The notes under the pieces are model-generated. The model did no database searches. It was not told the DNA's origin and saw only the letters and a list, made by a program, of their open reading frames with translations. A stretch of DNA of 64,000 nt from contig JAINUG010000261.1 in the NCBI GenBank assembly GCA_029706075.1, positions 1,082,807 to 1,146,806 of the forward strand, read 5' to 3'. The DNA is from Aldrovandia affinis. Lineage: Eukaryota; Chordata; Actinopteri; Notacanthiformes; Halosauridae. The translations under genes were made by a program, and so were the position numbers. Shown piece by piece: positions 45,757 to 56,080 of the stretch (position 1 is its first letter; the number at the start of each line of letters is the position of its first letter).

Positions 45757-45866
45757 TAGCTGGGATGCAGACCCACCCCCATTTAATTTGTACTGGCCCA
45801 TGTGAAGTGTCATGCCCTCCAAAGTGGCCCACTACCGGAAATGAGTTTGACACCCCTGAGTTAAGC

Positions 45867-46384
45867 TTAACTCTCGTTAACTTTTCCCATTAATTTCCAA
45901 TGGTCGTCCTTAACACTACCGATGTAATATATTTCTGGCTACTGAGGCTTTTGTGGCACACTTCCGACTTTGAATAAAAGCACAGACAGGTTTTCCCAGC
46001 TCACTTCTCATCACAATTCATGCGAGAGGATTTTTGTTCCATTCTTCATTCATATTCACGAAGATAATTTTTAGATTTAAGGAAAGCGAATTAATTATTG
46101 TCGATAATTTGTGAAGTTATGTTTGTTGGCAATATAGATCAAAGTAGCTAGTATTTGTTTTCATAACGTTTTGCTATTTCGTTAGCTAGCTAGCTAATGT
46201 AGCTAGGACCTAACTAACTGCCTTTTAGTCGCCTCTCCGCTTTCTGAGGTAAATTGACTGAAATGTTAAGATTTTTATGAATAAAATGCTACGACTTTAT
46301 GTTAGTTAGGCTGTCATACAAGCTACTAGTAGTTTTGTTGTCCCACCTGACCTTTACAGTTGTATTTCCAGTGTACATTGATAT
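45867..46384. other. Spacer stretch
   Basis: AT-rich with AGCT tetramer runs (46180-46200). No gene or recognised repeat. Confidence 0.4.
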
Positions 46385-46550
46385 TTTAACCATTTAGCAG
46401 ACGCTCTTATCCAGAGCGACATACAAGATGTGCATTAGTACATGGTAGGAACAATCATAGTTCGCGGAAGAGATCAGTGCAGTAATACAGCGATAGACAT
46501 CGTTGCAGGCAGCTGCGTACCATACCTGTAACACTGGGAAGGAAAAGGTT
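46385..46550 (-). mobile_element. LINE/SINE 3' tail, near-identical to 10.17-10.35 kb
   Basis: CATTTAGCAGACGCTCTTAT through GCGTACCATACCTGTAACAC repeats the crybg2 intron copy with few changes. Confidence 0.7.
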
Positions 46551-46856
46551 AGTCATTTGTATTTATTTTTTTTTATTCTAAATGAGGAGTAGGCAGGGAT
46601 ACATATACAAGTGTTGAGCAAGTAGTGGTGATGACAATTGCGTGTTTTGTTCTATTATTTGCTATTTTGCTGTATTGAGTGGGTGTACTTTTCCTGATAG
46701 CCTATGTACATGCATGTGGGTCTATTTTGTTTTCTTTTTAAAACTTACTTATTTATTTTTCTGTAGTTTATTGGGGACAGGTATTGGGAATTAGCCTTTG
46801 GCTATAAACACTTAAGCCAATGCATCTGACAAAAATAATGGCAAACGGCAGCTGGG

Positions 46857-47591
46857 GTGAAGTCCACGGCGAGGACGGTTAGAAACAGGCTCCTAGGGGC
46901 AGAGCTGAAGTCGTGCAAAGCTAGAAAAAAGCCCTTCATCAATGAGAAGCAAAGAAGAGCCAGGCTGAGGTTTGCAAAAGACCACAAGGTTTGGACCGTA
47001 GAGGACTGGAGTAAGGTCATCTTCACCGATGAGTCCAATTTTCAGCTTTGCCCAACACCTGGTCGTCTAATGGTTAGACGGAGACCTGGAGAGGCTTACA
47101 AGCCACAGTGTCTCGCACCCACTGTGAAATTTGGTGGAGGATCGGTGATGATCTGGGGGTGCTTCACCAAGGCTGGAATTGGGCAGATTTGTCTTTGTGA
47201 AGGACGCATGAATCAAGCCACGTACAAGGTTATCCTGGAAGAAAACTTACTTCCTTCTGCTCTGACAATGTTCCCCAACTCTGAGGATTGGTTTTTCCAG
47301 CAGGACAATGCTCCATGCCACACAGGCAGGTCAATCACGGTGTGGATGGAGGACCACCAGATCCTGTCATGGCCAGCCCAATCTCCAGACCTGAACCCCA
47401 TTGAAAACATCTGCAATCTGATCAAGAGGAAGATGGATGGTCACAAGCCATCAAACAAAGCTGAGCTGCTTGAATTTTTGCACCAGGAGTGGCATAAAGT
47501 CACCCAACAGCAATGTGAAAGACTGGTGGAGAGCATGCCAAGACGCATGAAAGCTGTGATTGCAAATCATGGTTATTCCACCAAATATTGA
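46857..47591 (+). pseudogene. Tc1 transposase, 5'-truncated (244 codons)
   Basis: An open frame covers the catalytic domain: KVIFTDESNF (first Asp), FGGGSVMIWGCF, FFQQDNAPCHT (second Asp) and SPDLNPIENI (Glu). It stops at TGA after NHGYSTKY, the normal end. There is no ATG and the N-terminal HTH part is missing, so it cannot make a full protein. Between the second Asp and the Glu I count 32 residues rather than the 34 typical of Tc1 (a two-residue gap around ILSWPAQ). Confidence 0.88.
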
Positions 47592-47891
47592 TTTCTGAAC
47601 TCTTCCTAAGTAAAAACATTAGTATTGTGTTGTTTAAAAATGAATATGAACTTGTTTTCTTTGCAATATTAAAGGTCTGTAAACACTGCATCTTTTTTTG
47701 TTATTTTGACCAGTTGTCATTTTCTGCAAATAAATGCTCAAAATGACAATATTTTTATTTGGAATTTGGGAGAAATGTTGTCAGTAGTTTATAGAATAAA
47801 ACAAAAATGTTCATTTTTACTCAAACACATACCTATAAATAGTAAAACCATTTTGCAGTGGTCTCTTAATTTATTTACAGGCAGCTACAGT
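47592..47891 (+). mobile_element. Tc1 element 3' end
   Basis: Follows the transposase stop and ends in CAGTGGTCTCTTAATTTA ... CAGGCAGCTACAG, which fits the terminal repeat common to fish Tc1 elements. The 5' terminal repeat was not found. Confidence 0.6.
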
Positions 47892-48430
47892 GTAGCTAGC
47901 TAGCTCGTGTTTTTTAACATGCAAGGAAGTGTAACTAGTTGGCTAGCTAGATTGCTATTATTTTCTTTATATGTAGCTCATGCTAGCAACCGATATCTAC
48001 CAAAATAATGCTGCTACACCTAATTTCTGCTTTTGTTTATCCAAGTCTGAATAATGGAGGTTTGTCTGATACGTTTTGTTTTTTTACAGCAACTTTAAAT
48101 GCCTCGACCACTCGGCTGTAGTTGCACAAGGTAGGTCGACTATGTGATGTGAAACCACCATCTCTTGGCCCGAGTTATCCGCCAGAAAATCCTGAAAACC
48201 CCACTCACTTGCATTTAATTTTAGAGCTTTATCAAAAATACTCAAAGATAATTCAATTTCATTTTAAATTGAAAATCCTGCAAAACCCCAGGCCGGGGCC
48301 TTTCTCACTTGCATTTAATTTGCAGAGCTTTATCTAAAAAATGAACTCAAAGATTCCTGCATCCCTGCGCCCGGAATTGCTGGGAATTTCATTTAATAAT
48401 GGATTGATATTATATTCTGTTTTAGAACCA
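47892..48430. other. Spacer stretch with ~105-bp imperfect tandem pair
   Basis: CACTTGCATTTAATTT followed by AGAGCTTTATC and CTCAAAGAT occurs twice (about 48205-48250 and 48305-48350). No gene. Confidence 0.5.
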
Positions 48431-48436
48431 ACGTTT

Positions 48437-48655
48437 CTAGTTTTTGTTTCGTCTTTGTATCTTCCCCGCCCTTCTTTCCAGCCGAAGAGGAACACCAACG
48501 CCGTTGATATCCAAACTGGAGTCTATGTGCGAGTCAGTGAGCCAGGTTTCAGTAAACGCCATGATACATGCATCCCTGCACTCCCGGAGATAATTGACAT
48601 CAGCTTGCAGTTCGTCACTCTTATTCCTCAATGGCTGTACATTTCCTGAATCATA
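48437..48655 (-). pseudogene. LINE endonuclease N-terminal fragment
   Basis: The - strand frame has RNKSDELQADVNYL, then CIMAFTETWLTDSH and VGVPLRLERR. AFTETWL is the first catalytic block of LINE apurinic endonucleases. Truncated at both ends. Confidence 0.75.
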
Positions 48656-49059
48656 GACATGGGAAGAGAGTTGTCAAGCACGCCATATTTCCCTCGTTTC
48701 CTTGAATAGTTAGTGTTTTTGATGTCTTTTCTGATTATCCGTTCACAGATGTCCTGGTTTAAAACTGCGATGCAAGAAAGTCAGAAGGGTAGATCAGAGA
48801 CAAACGATTGTATCGTAACCCTCGAAGTAGCTTGCGCGTGTATTGGATTCTGTTTGTTTGGAAGTGATGGTCACTGTTCAGAATAATCACAATTTCAACT
48901 AGTGCGTACAAAATCGTTTTAAACATTAAAAGCACTAGATTGGACTTATTATAGGATTTAGATGTAGAATTTACCGAAGTAACATTATTTTTCACAGACG
49001 GGCAAACACCTGCTGACGGTAGCCACAAGAGCAGTGCCCCACAATGCATCTCTCATCCC

Positions 49060-49320
49060 TGTGATTACTTCCCCCAAGGACACAGAGGGATTCAGGGGTG
49101 TGCGATACGTAATATCTACATCAATGAACTGGCAAAAAACTCTGGAGCAATCAGTATCGTCTCACTCTGAACGATACTGAAATAAAATTCCTGTCAAATG
49201 CAGATGATATGGCACTGCTGTCGACAACCAAAGAGGGACTGCAACAGCACTGAGAGACCCTGCAACAATGATGTCAGACCTTGGCCTTGACTGTCCATCT
49301 CAAAAAGTGATGAGGTTATA
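49060..49320 (+). pseudogene. LINE reverse transcriptase fragment (ADD box)
   Basis: Frames read NIYINELAK and then FLSNADDMALLSTTKEGLQQ, corresponding to the palm F/YADD box of non-LTR reverse transcriptases. Shifts and a stop break it. It runs into arm B, whose inner end may be more of the same LINE. Confidence 0.7.
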
Positions 49321-49984
49321 TTAATGTTATATAATGCCTCTGTCAGACTTCGCTTAGAGTACTGTGTGCAGTTCTGGGCACATTTAATCTATTCAGGTTT
49401 AGTAAACAGAGACTAAGGGGAGATTTTATTTAGGTATTTAAATTCATAACAGGGATTGACAAAGAAGTATTTTTTTCACACAGAGAGTTGTCAACGCGTG
49501 GAACATTGTGACAGAGACGTGAGAAAGGCAGATCCCTACCCCCTGAGCCTCTGTATCTGCTCCACAGTTTGCATCTGTTCCACTGTTGTTTTTATGCATT
49601 TTAGAGGTAGGGTGCAACACCTATGTAACCTCAGTTATCTGAGTGAGAGATTCTCTCTCCATCGAGGTGCATATAATCCGCATGTACAGGATTACAGCAG
49701 CCAAAAAAATAAAAATAAAATAAATGACCATGGTAAATCAATATTTGAAGCAATGCTGCTGCTTCTCCCTTCTGGAGAATAAACTCATAGCATGCTTGAT
49801 CAAAGCCAAAGAACAAGAATTCATTTGGAGGCATGGATCTCCAAGTGAGAATATTCCCCATAGAGATAGGTATACCCCATTTAGCATGGGGGATGTGGGC
49901 AAACAGAACAAACGAGTGAGACGTAATAACATTTATTTTATTTACTGTTACCCGTTTAATGAGCACAAACATGAACAGCATCAG

Positions 49985-50493
49985 AATACAATATGGGTGG
50001 GTAGTGATCTTCCCCCCCCCCCTTTTTTTTTTTTTATAACTACACAAATTTCATGAAACATGGGGCGGGGGGGTATACATTTGATCACCACAGAAGTATT
50101 AATATTCATAAAAGAAAGTACAGATTGCATCAATATAGTTCCTCTATTGTATGTAAACATGCACATATACAAGACCCATGTAAACATACATACCCTTATA
50201 CTGTATATATATATAACCAATAACCAATCCAGATTTAAATCACCCATGATCAGCATTTCAGCATGTTGAAATGTAGATAATAAGCAAGAGAGATTGACTA
50301 TAACACAGGGGAGAGCAATTGGGGGTCGATACACTCCCACAACTGTGACATTAGTACAACCCACCTGAACATTTAGTGCCAAGCAATCAAACTGGTCTGA
50401 GACAGATGTGAAGATTAAAACAGACAGAGTAAAAATAGATTTCACATAAACAGAAAGCCTTAACAGGATGCAGACCGTGGGGCTCATCCACAC
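49985..50493 (-). pseudogene. LINE endonuclease fragment, arm B
   Basis: Inverse copy of the arm-A fragment, with VYRPPI and GDLNLDWL on the - strand. This copy stays open further (170 codons) and has a poly-C/poly-T stretch near 50010-50035 not seen in A. Confidence 0.7.
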
Positions 50494-50689
50494 ACTAGAA
50501 CAGTGCCTTCTGTTGAGGATGAGCAGGATGAGCCACCCAACAGCCTTATCAGAACTTTTTGCACCCTGTTATTGACGTCCCATTTGAGCTGTGAGAGGTC
50601 AGCAGTATCTCTTGATTGTGTTGGACTGTTACTACTACTCCTTCAGTAATGATCAATGGGTGTGTGAGATAGCTGTGCCAGTGAATGAT

Positions 50690-50945
50690 TGTTTTTACAT
50701 TTACATTTACATTTTGGCATTTAGCAGACACTCTTATCCAGAGCGACATTTACGTTTTAGGCATGTAGCAGATGCTCTTATCTCACAGTTTACATTTCTT
50801 TGCATACAATCCATTTATACAGCTGGATATTTTACTGAAGCAATTTAGGTTAAGTACCTTGCTCTAGGGTACAACAGCAGTGCCCCACCTGGGCAAGTTA
50901 CAAGCCCAGCTCCCTAACCATTACACTACACTGCCAGCCCGCTGC
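50690..50945 (-). mobile_element. tRNA-headed SINE, B box deleted, arm B
   Basis: Inverse copy of 39349-39590 with the same missing B-box segment, so the deletion came before the inverted duplication. Confidence 0.75.
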
Positions 50946-51309
50946 ACTGCCAACTCTGTGCATATGAACCCTCAATAGGCTAGTTCATGTTAAAACCAGA
51001 GAGGTTTCCTATAAGTCAGCTAAAGCAAAATTGCTGCAGAGCACAAATGGAGGAAGCTAATTTTCAATAAACTTGTGATAAATGGAGAGAAATAAATTGA
51101 ACAGTTAACAACAGCTACCATTATGTTTACAATTTGAAAGCTATTGTTACAATTTTTTGTAGTCATAACTGGGCTTAAATGTTTATAGAATTAGTAATGC
51201 TTGTGCCATATAAACTCAGACAAGAATAAGGGCAGGGATAAGAAAGGGGTCTGTCCATTCTTCCATTTTTTTGTCCACAATTTGTTTTCATTTATATATA
51301 TATATATGT

Positions 51310-51849
51310 TGTAAGATATTGAACTGTAAGCAGACAGGTAAATCACAATATCACAATTACAAGGGATCTGTGTGGCCAAATGGAGACAGTAATTGGCATG
51401 TGAATAGGTGATCAAGAGGAAGAGAGAGAAACTCCTGAAACCAACAATGGCCAGTAGAATACATGGATAGGTGATCAAACGGCTACTCAGGCCAACCATT
51501 TAGACTTGATTAACAATACAATAGACTGTTTCCTGGCTAGGCCCCGGGAACTGAATCAATCAGACCCCCCCTAGTGATGAGCAGACTGATTGATTTAAGG
51601 AAGCCAGTGTTTGGCCTCCTTAAATCAATCACATTATTTCCATATACACATTTCTGTTTCCCGCCTCAGAAAACAAAGCTGAAAAATAGTATTTAGAGTC
51701 ATTCAGTTGGGAGAAGGACATTCAGACGAACTCCACTGAGTCCAGAGTGCTTGCTGGTATTCTTGTATTACCTGTCATTTACTTTGTTACTGTCGCTACC
51801 GAAATAAAACCTTCTTCATCAAGATCAGAGTGCTGCCGTATTTCTTACA
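51310..51849 (+). mobile_element. LTR of tRNA-Arg-primed retroelement, arm B (540 bp)
   Basis: Begins TGTAAGATATTG and ends TATTTCTTACA (6-bp inverse ends). It contains a U3 palindrome (51587-51631), a TATTTA box near 51690 and AATAAA at 51803-51808, and is followed two bases later by the primer-binding site. No second copy of this LTR is found 3' of the ORF, so the element is incomplete or was rebuilt. Confidence 0.8.
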
Positions 51850-51851
51850 AT

Positions 51852-51869
51852 TGGCGAGCCAGCCAGGAG
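51852..51869 (+). promoter_or_regulatory. tRNA-Arg primer-binding site, arm B
   Basis: TGGCGAGCCAGCCAGGAG, complementary to the 3' end of tRNA-Arg(ACG) with CCA. Identical to the arm-A site. Confidence 0.82.
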
Positions 51870-51898
51870 GGAATTTCCGAAGAAAACCGTGGATAAAG

Positions 51899-52584
51899 GT
51901 AACTAATTGGTTTCTTTCTTTAAAGTGCTGGTTTTAAAATAGGAAGTATCCCCTCTTTTAAAGAATCTAAGCATTAAAAGGACACTGTTTGGGAACTTTA
52001 TTTAGTAACTGGCAGGAGGAGTTGTAATTCCGAAGTAGTCTACTGGAATTTGTGGATCCTAAAGCAGCTGGATCTTAGGAATACTGTGCTAGACGTACTG
52101 AGGTAGTGTTCTGTAGTTCTGCGTAGAGGCAGGGTAATGCTAAAGAGAACGGCCCTAAAGTAATTGGACCGTAGGAATTTGCTGGGCCCGAAGCACTGGG
52201 ACAGTGATTTCAAGTTTGTCGTTTATAGGCCGAAAGTAACCGGTCTGTAGAATTAACTGGATCCGAAGTACTGGGACTTTGATTCTAAAATTGATGCATA
52301 ATTCCATATTCCAATAAGTAATTGGAATAGTTTGAGTTGGCTGTGTCCGAAGCACTGGAACAGCAACTACCGTTTATTGTGTGTAAATTCCTAAAGTAAC
52401 TGGAATACTGGAGTTTGCTGGGCCCGAAGTACTGGGGAAGAAACTCTGTAGAGCCTGTCATATCCTAAGGTAACTGGGTAGTGGGTGTCGAAATATCTTA
52501 AAGTGATTAGTGATATAGGACAGATTATTTTATGTAAACGTGTACTCACTTGATAAGATACACCAATGCACTTGTCTTTTACAG
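51899..52584 (+). other. Leader intron of the LTR unit, arm B
   Basis: Donor GATAAAG|GTAACT at 51898/51899 and acceptor GTCTTTTACAG at 52584 frame a 686-base leader that would be spliced out. The acceptor lies 31 bases before the ATG of the long ORF. Arm A has the stronger donor GTAAGA. This is how retroviruses make subgenomic messages, here pointing at the cargo ORF. Confidence 0.55.
52058..52500 (+). repeat. Degenerate ~78-bp tandem repeats in the leader
   Basis: Six units start with CCTAAAGTAA(C/T)TGG or close variants at about 52058, 52154, 52230, 52311, 52390 and 52464, and most hold GCTGGGCCCGAAG(C/T)ACTGGGA. Units differ by many substitutions. Arm A keeps only the part matching 52058-52300. 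Confidence 0.7.
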
Positions 52585-52615
52585 ATTACATTTTTTCCAT
52601 AAGAGAGCAAAGATC

Positions 52616-54649
52616 ATGGCCACCAGAAGTGACTGTCTTGCTAAACTGAACAATGGAGTGAAGAAGATCTACAGGGCTCAAGATGTTCGAGAGGAAACTG
52701 AGCTGAAAATGAGAGCCTATGCCAATTGGGGAGAATTCCTGGTTCCAGGGCCAATGTCAATAGCTGTACTGGGTGAACTGGTGTTTATTTCAGCAAACAC
52801 TGATTTTGCTATCAATAGGTACACACCTAACAAAACCTATACACACATAAAACACCCAGAGTCCTTCCGGGCCTGTCTGATGCAGGTCTGCAATGATGGA
52901 TGGAAAGCTTTCAATACAGCTCATACAAACATGGACAAGATACGTCTCCTGAGCCTAAGCATACCAAACGATGTGAAGCTTGTGGTCCAGACCCTTATGC
53001 AAGAAGATAAAACAATTGTGGAGACACTGCTTCCCCTTCAGCTGAAAAAGATGAAAGACATTTCTAGCAAGTGCTTCGGTTTGGCTGAAGAAGTTGAAAA
53101 TGGTTTCCAAAGCATCATTGAACTAATCTCTGAGCTTCTTGAAAACTGTACATCTGCCAAATCAGCTCACCAAGAAAGCCTGAAAAAGGTTACTGAGGCC
53201 ATACAATACACCGAGCTCAAAAAGAAATCTGCGGAAATGGCCAAAGAAATGGCAGACGAATATCATAAAACAGTAAATAAACAAATGGAAGAATCACAAG
53301 AAACTTACATGGAAGCCATCAACTCTATGCCCAGTGGGGCTAATCTGATTGCTTTTGCGACATGCGATGCGATAGTTAAAGTGACAACCCATCTACCAAA
53401 CTTGCTAAACATAATATCAGGCCCCGGCGCAATAATGAACATCGCATCAAAATCTGGAATTGTTACGGCTCTGTCACAATGTCTTTTGGAGTTTGTTTCC
53501 GAAGACAAGATGGATATGACTAAGCTACGTGACCAAAAGACAAATAAAACACAATCAAACAGCATTGGCAAACTGTTCAAGCACATAGCAGCTTTATTGA
53601 AGAATGAGAAGGAATGTGAAGTCAAAAAGCCTGCTCTGAGTCTATGCGAGGAAGGGAAGAACATATGTGACCTTTTGCAAAAGGAATTGGCCAACGGGAG
53701 TCAGGTGGAGTCATCCCACCAGGAAGCTATTCCTGCAGCTATACATGACCTGGTAGAGAAGGCAAACAAGTTTAGTATTTCCTGCAATGGTCTAACAAAT
53801 ACTGCTGCTTTTCAACCAAGTGTCCCAAATGCATCAAAAGCACAGCAAGATTCAAGCTGTTCTGAAAGCGTCTTGAGCTCCGCAATACAAATGAGTCAAA
53901 TGAGAATTGAGCAAAGCAAGGAGCAGCTGAGAGACAGCAGAGCAGAATACCACAAATCCTTTGAGAACATGAAAAAATGCACCCAAGAGTTCGATAGCAT
54001 CCTCACTGAAATGCGAAACCTTGAAGTAGAGGAAATCGACTTCGACACTACAATAAAAATTCTGGCAAGAGGATTAGAAGCATTGGGAAGTGTGAGAGAA
54101 CAGTGGACCAAGATGGTAAAGTTCTTCCAAATGATCACTAATTTGATTGAAACATGTCTGAATGTAAACGTCTCTGATTTTGTCACAAAATGTGAGTCGA
54201 TTCCTGCCATTCCAAACTATCGGCATTTAGACTTCATTAAAGACATGGTGTATGGCCCGGCATTCCAGGCGAGTAATATTGCTCAACTTGTCCACATGAT
54301 CTCTGAGACATATGTTCAGGTTTCAGACAAGTACCTGATGGATCGCATGAGTAACTTGACGACTCTGATGTCACTTGAGGTAGGCAGCAATCAATTTGTG
54401 AAAGCCCGACTTGAGCTGCAGAAAGGTTGCCAAGAAGCCCAGAAAGGGATTCTAGAACTTGTGCAGAGAAGCAGAGAGGAATTTGACGAAAAGATTGACA
54501 AGAGAATCGATTCCATCAATCATAACCTGAAATCTGTGCTGCCAACTCCTTCCAGAGAAGAACAGAAGGCTATTGAGGATACTGTCCATAAGGCGCCCCA
54601 GGAGATCCTGAAGGAGATATCAGCAGAAGATGCAGATCAATTTGGCTAA
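52616..54649 (+). CDS. Uncharacterised alpha-helical protein, arm B copy (677 aa)
   Basis: The full-length open counterpart of the arm-A protein; start chosen at ATCATGGCC, 31 bases after the acceptor. It begins MATRSDCLAKLNNGVKKIYR and ends SAEDADQFG. The first 240 residues and the C-terminal 200 are nearly the same as in A, with scattered substitutions. The main difference is that 17 residues between the two hydrophobic stretches are missing here (PNLLNIISGPGAIMNIAS). Codons stay open throughout despite many base changes between copies, which suggests constraint or a recent split. No gag zinc knuckle, protease, polymerase or integrase motif is found. Upstream on the same strand are LTR, tRNA-Arg primer site and leader; downstream is AATAAA at 55331. 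Family unknown to me; a retroelement-borne cargo, a divergent coiled-coil Gag or a captured host gene are all possible. Confidence 0.72.
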   Translation: MATRSDCLAKLNNGVKKIYRAQDVREETELKMRAYANWGEFLVPGPMSIAVLGELVFISANTDFAINRYTPNKTYTHIKHPESFRACLMQVCNDGWKAFNTAHTNMDKIRLLSLSIPNDVKLVVQTLMQEDKTIVETLLPLQLKKMKDISSKCFGLAEEVENGFQSIIELISELLENCTSAKSAHQESLKKVTEAIQYTELKKKSAEMAKEMADEYHKTVNKQMEESQETYMEAINSMPSGANLIAFATCDAIVKVTTHLPNLLNIISGPGAIMNIASKSGIVTALSQCLLEFVSEDKMDMTKLRDQKTNKTQSNSIGKLFKHIAALLKNEKECEVKKPALSLCEEGKNICDLLQKELANGSQVESSHQEAIPAAIHDLVEKANKFSISCNGLTNTAAFQPSVPNASKAQQDSSCSESVLSSAIQMSQMRIEQSKEQLRDSRAEYHKSFENMKKCTQEFDSILTEMRNLEVEEIDFDTTIKILARGLEALGSVREQWTKMVKFFQMITNLIETCLNVNVSDFVTKCESIPAIPNYRHLDFIKDMVYGPAFQASNIAQLVHMISETYVQVSDKYLMDRMSNLTTLMSLEVGSNQFVKARLELQKGCQEAQKGILELVQRSREEFDEKIDKRIDSINHNLKSVLPTPSREEQKAIEDTVHKAPQEILKEISAEDADQFG

Positions 54650-55499
54650 AGATTGCACAGGAGACAAAGATCAGTCCACACACACACACCCACACACACT
54701 CACATCCACACACTCACACACAGAAACAACCACGTACATACACACAAACTGGTGAATGCATTTGTCATGACTGTTCCTCAGCATATTCTTAGAAATACAA
54801 TTTCCAATTTTTTTATACTCTTAAGAATTTCTTTATTCTTTATCTAATACATGTATACTTTTAAGTGTGTGTTGTCATTAGTAGTTCCACTAGGTTTGTT
54901 AAACATAACCTGTCTATCTTAACCATCCCCACTTAACGGGACTTGTCTTGCTACAGCTACAATTTTCACTATGTTGGTGATGGTGTATGCGTTCTTCAAA
55001 GGTATATGCGCAGACTGTGAAACATATAAGCTTGCTTTGAAATCAAGAGACGTAATGTGTAATTTCTTATTTTTTTAATGTTATCTTAAAGGGGTGTGGC
55101 ACAGCTTCCAGAATATATTTGTAGAAGATGTTGAATGAGAGTGCCTTACAAGCAATTATAACCTGATGCCACACCTTTGACCTGTAAAATGTCTCATTTT
55201 TCCTGCATTTATTTAGTCAGTCGATGTTAAAACCTAGGAGTAAAGGAACTTAATATTGTTTGATTAAAATGGAAATGACCCCTCTGACAAATCTAGTTAA
55301 AGTTTTAAAAATGATTTATGGATATCTAAAAATAAAGGATTATTCACCTTCAAAGAAAAATGGTCTTAACTCTTATTTTGCCAGTCACTAAACAAGGAAA
55401 AGGCAGTAGAAGAAGCTACTAGTCAACAAGTCCCTCTTCTCCCTTGTACCTCTCCAACCTGCTCCAGTCCAGTTCAGTGTTGTTCTGTTCGGTATATAC
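54650..55499 (+). other. 3' region of the arm-B ORF
   Basis: A CA-rich tract, a broken copy of the small hydrophobic frame (54850-54925, stop TAA), an AATAAA at 55331-55336 and T-rich sequence. No further gene. Confidence 0.5.
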
Positions 55500-56080
55500 T
55501 GTGGTGTCCCCAGCGGTTGGGCGACACTCACGGACCTTGCAGAGGGCGTAGGCAAGTTCAAGAACCCAGAGGAGGCAGTATTCAAACACAAAACAATGAT
55601 TTATTTCTAATACTGACAAACACAAAACAAAGGGTGGGGTCTTCAGGGGAATACAAACACACACAAAGTCCGCAATCCTTATCGTTGTCAATGTCCAATC
55701 CAATCCAGGTCCAAGTCCGCAATCCAGTCCGTAATCAAAATCCAAAGGGGGGTCCTCAAACAATCCAATTTCATACACAAAACACACTCCAACAATCACT
55801 CTCTCTCTCCAAATACTGGCTGGTCAATCAACTTCACCGTTTTCAATTTCCTCACAAACACTCAGCAACTCCTTCCCACACACGTTCCTACTCCTCTCCC
55901 AGTATGATGGGATTCAGCCCTTTAAATAGGCCTTGAAATGGCCTTCAGCTGTTCGTTAGTCCCGTTGCCTTGACTTTGCTCAGGTGTGACTGTGGCCTGC
56001 TGGGAAATGTAGTGTTTCCTGGCTCCCATGTGTTGTAGGCCAGGCAGCCATTTTGTTGTGCAGCCCCTTGGGCTGCCACA
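55500..56080 (-). mobile_element. Solo LTR (581 bp), arm B, with 4-bp target duplication
   Basis: On the - strand it begins TGTGGCAGCCCAAGG and ends GGACACCACA, flanked by GTAT on each side (ATAC at 55496-55499 and 56081-56084). The TATA-like box and AAATAAATC are as in arm A. It points opposite to the long ORF. Confidence 0.82.

Larger units (their letters stand above)
43195..45858 (+). mobile_element. hAT transposon (2,664 bp) with 14-bp TIRs and 8-bp target duplication
   Basis: Ends CAGGGGTGTCAAAC and GTTTGACACCCCTG are perfect inverse copies, flanked by AGTTAAGC on both sides (43187-43194, 45859-45866). The interior encodes a broken hAT transposase of the GTF2IRD2-like (Charlie-type) group. 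A solo LTR is nested in the 3' part. It is related by its ends to the 189-bp MITE in the crybg2 intron. Confidence 0.92.
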
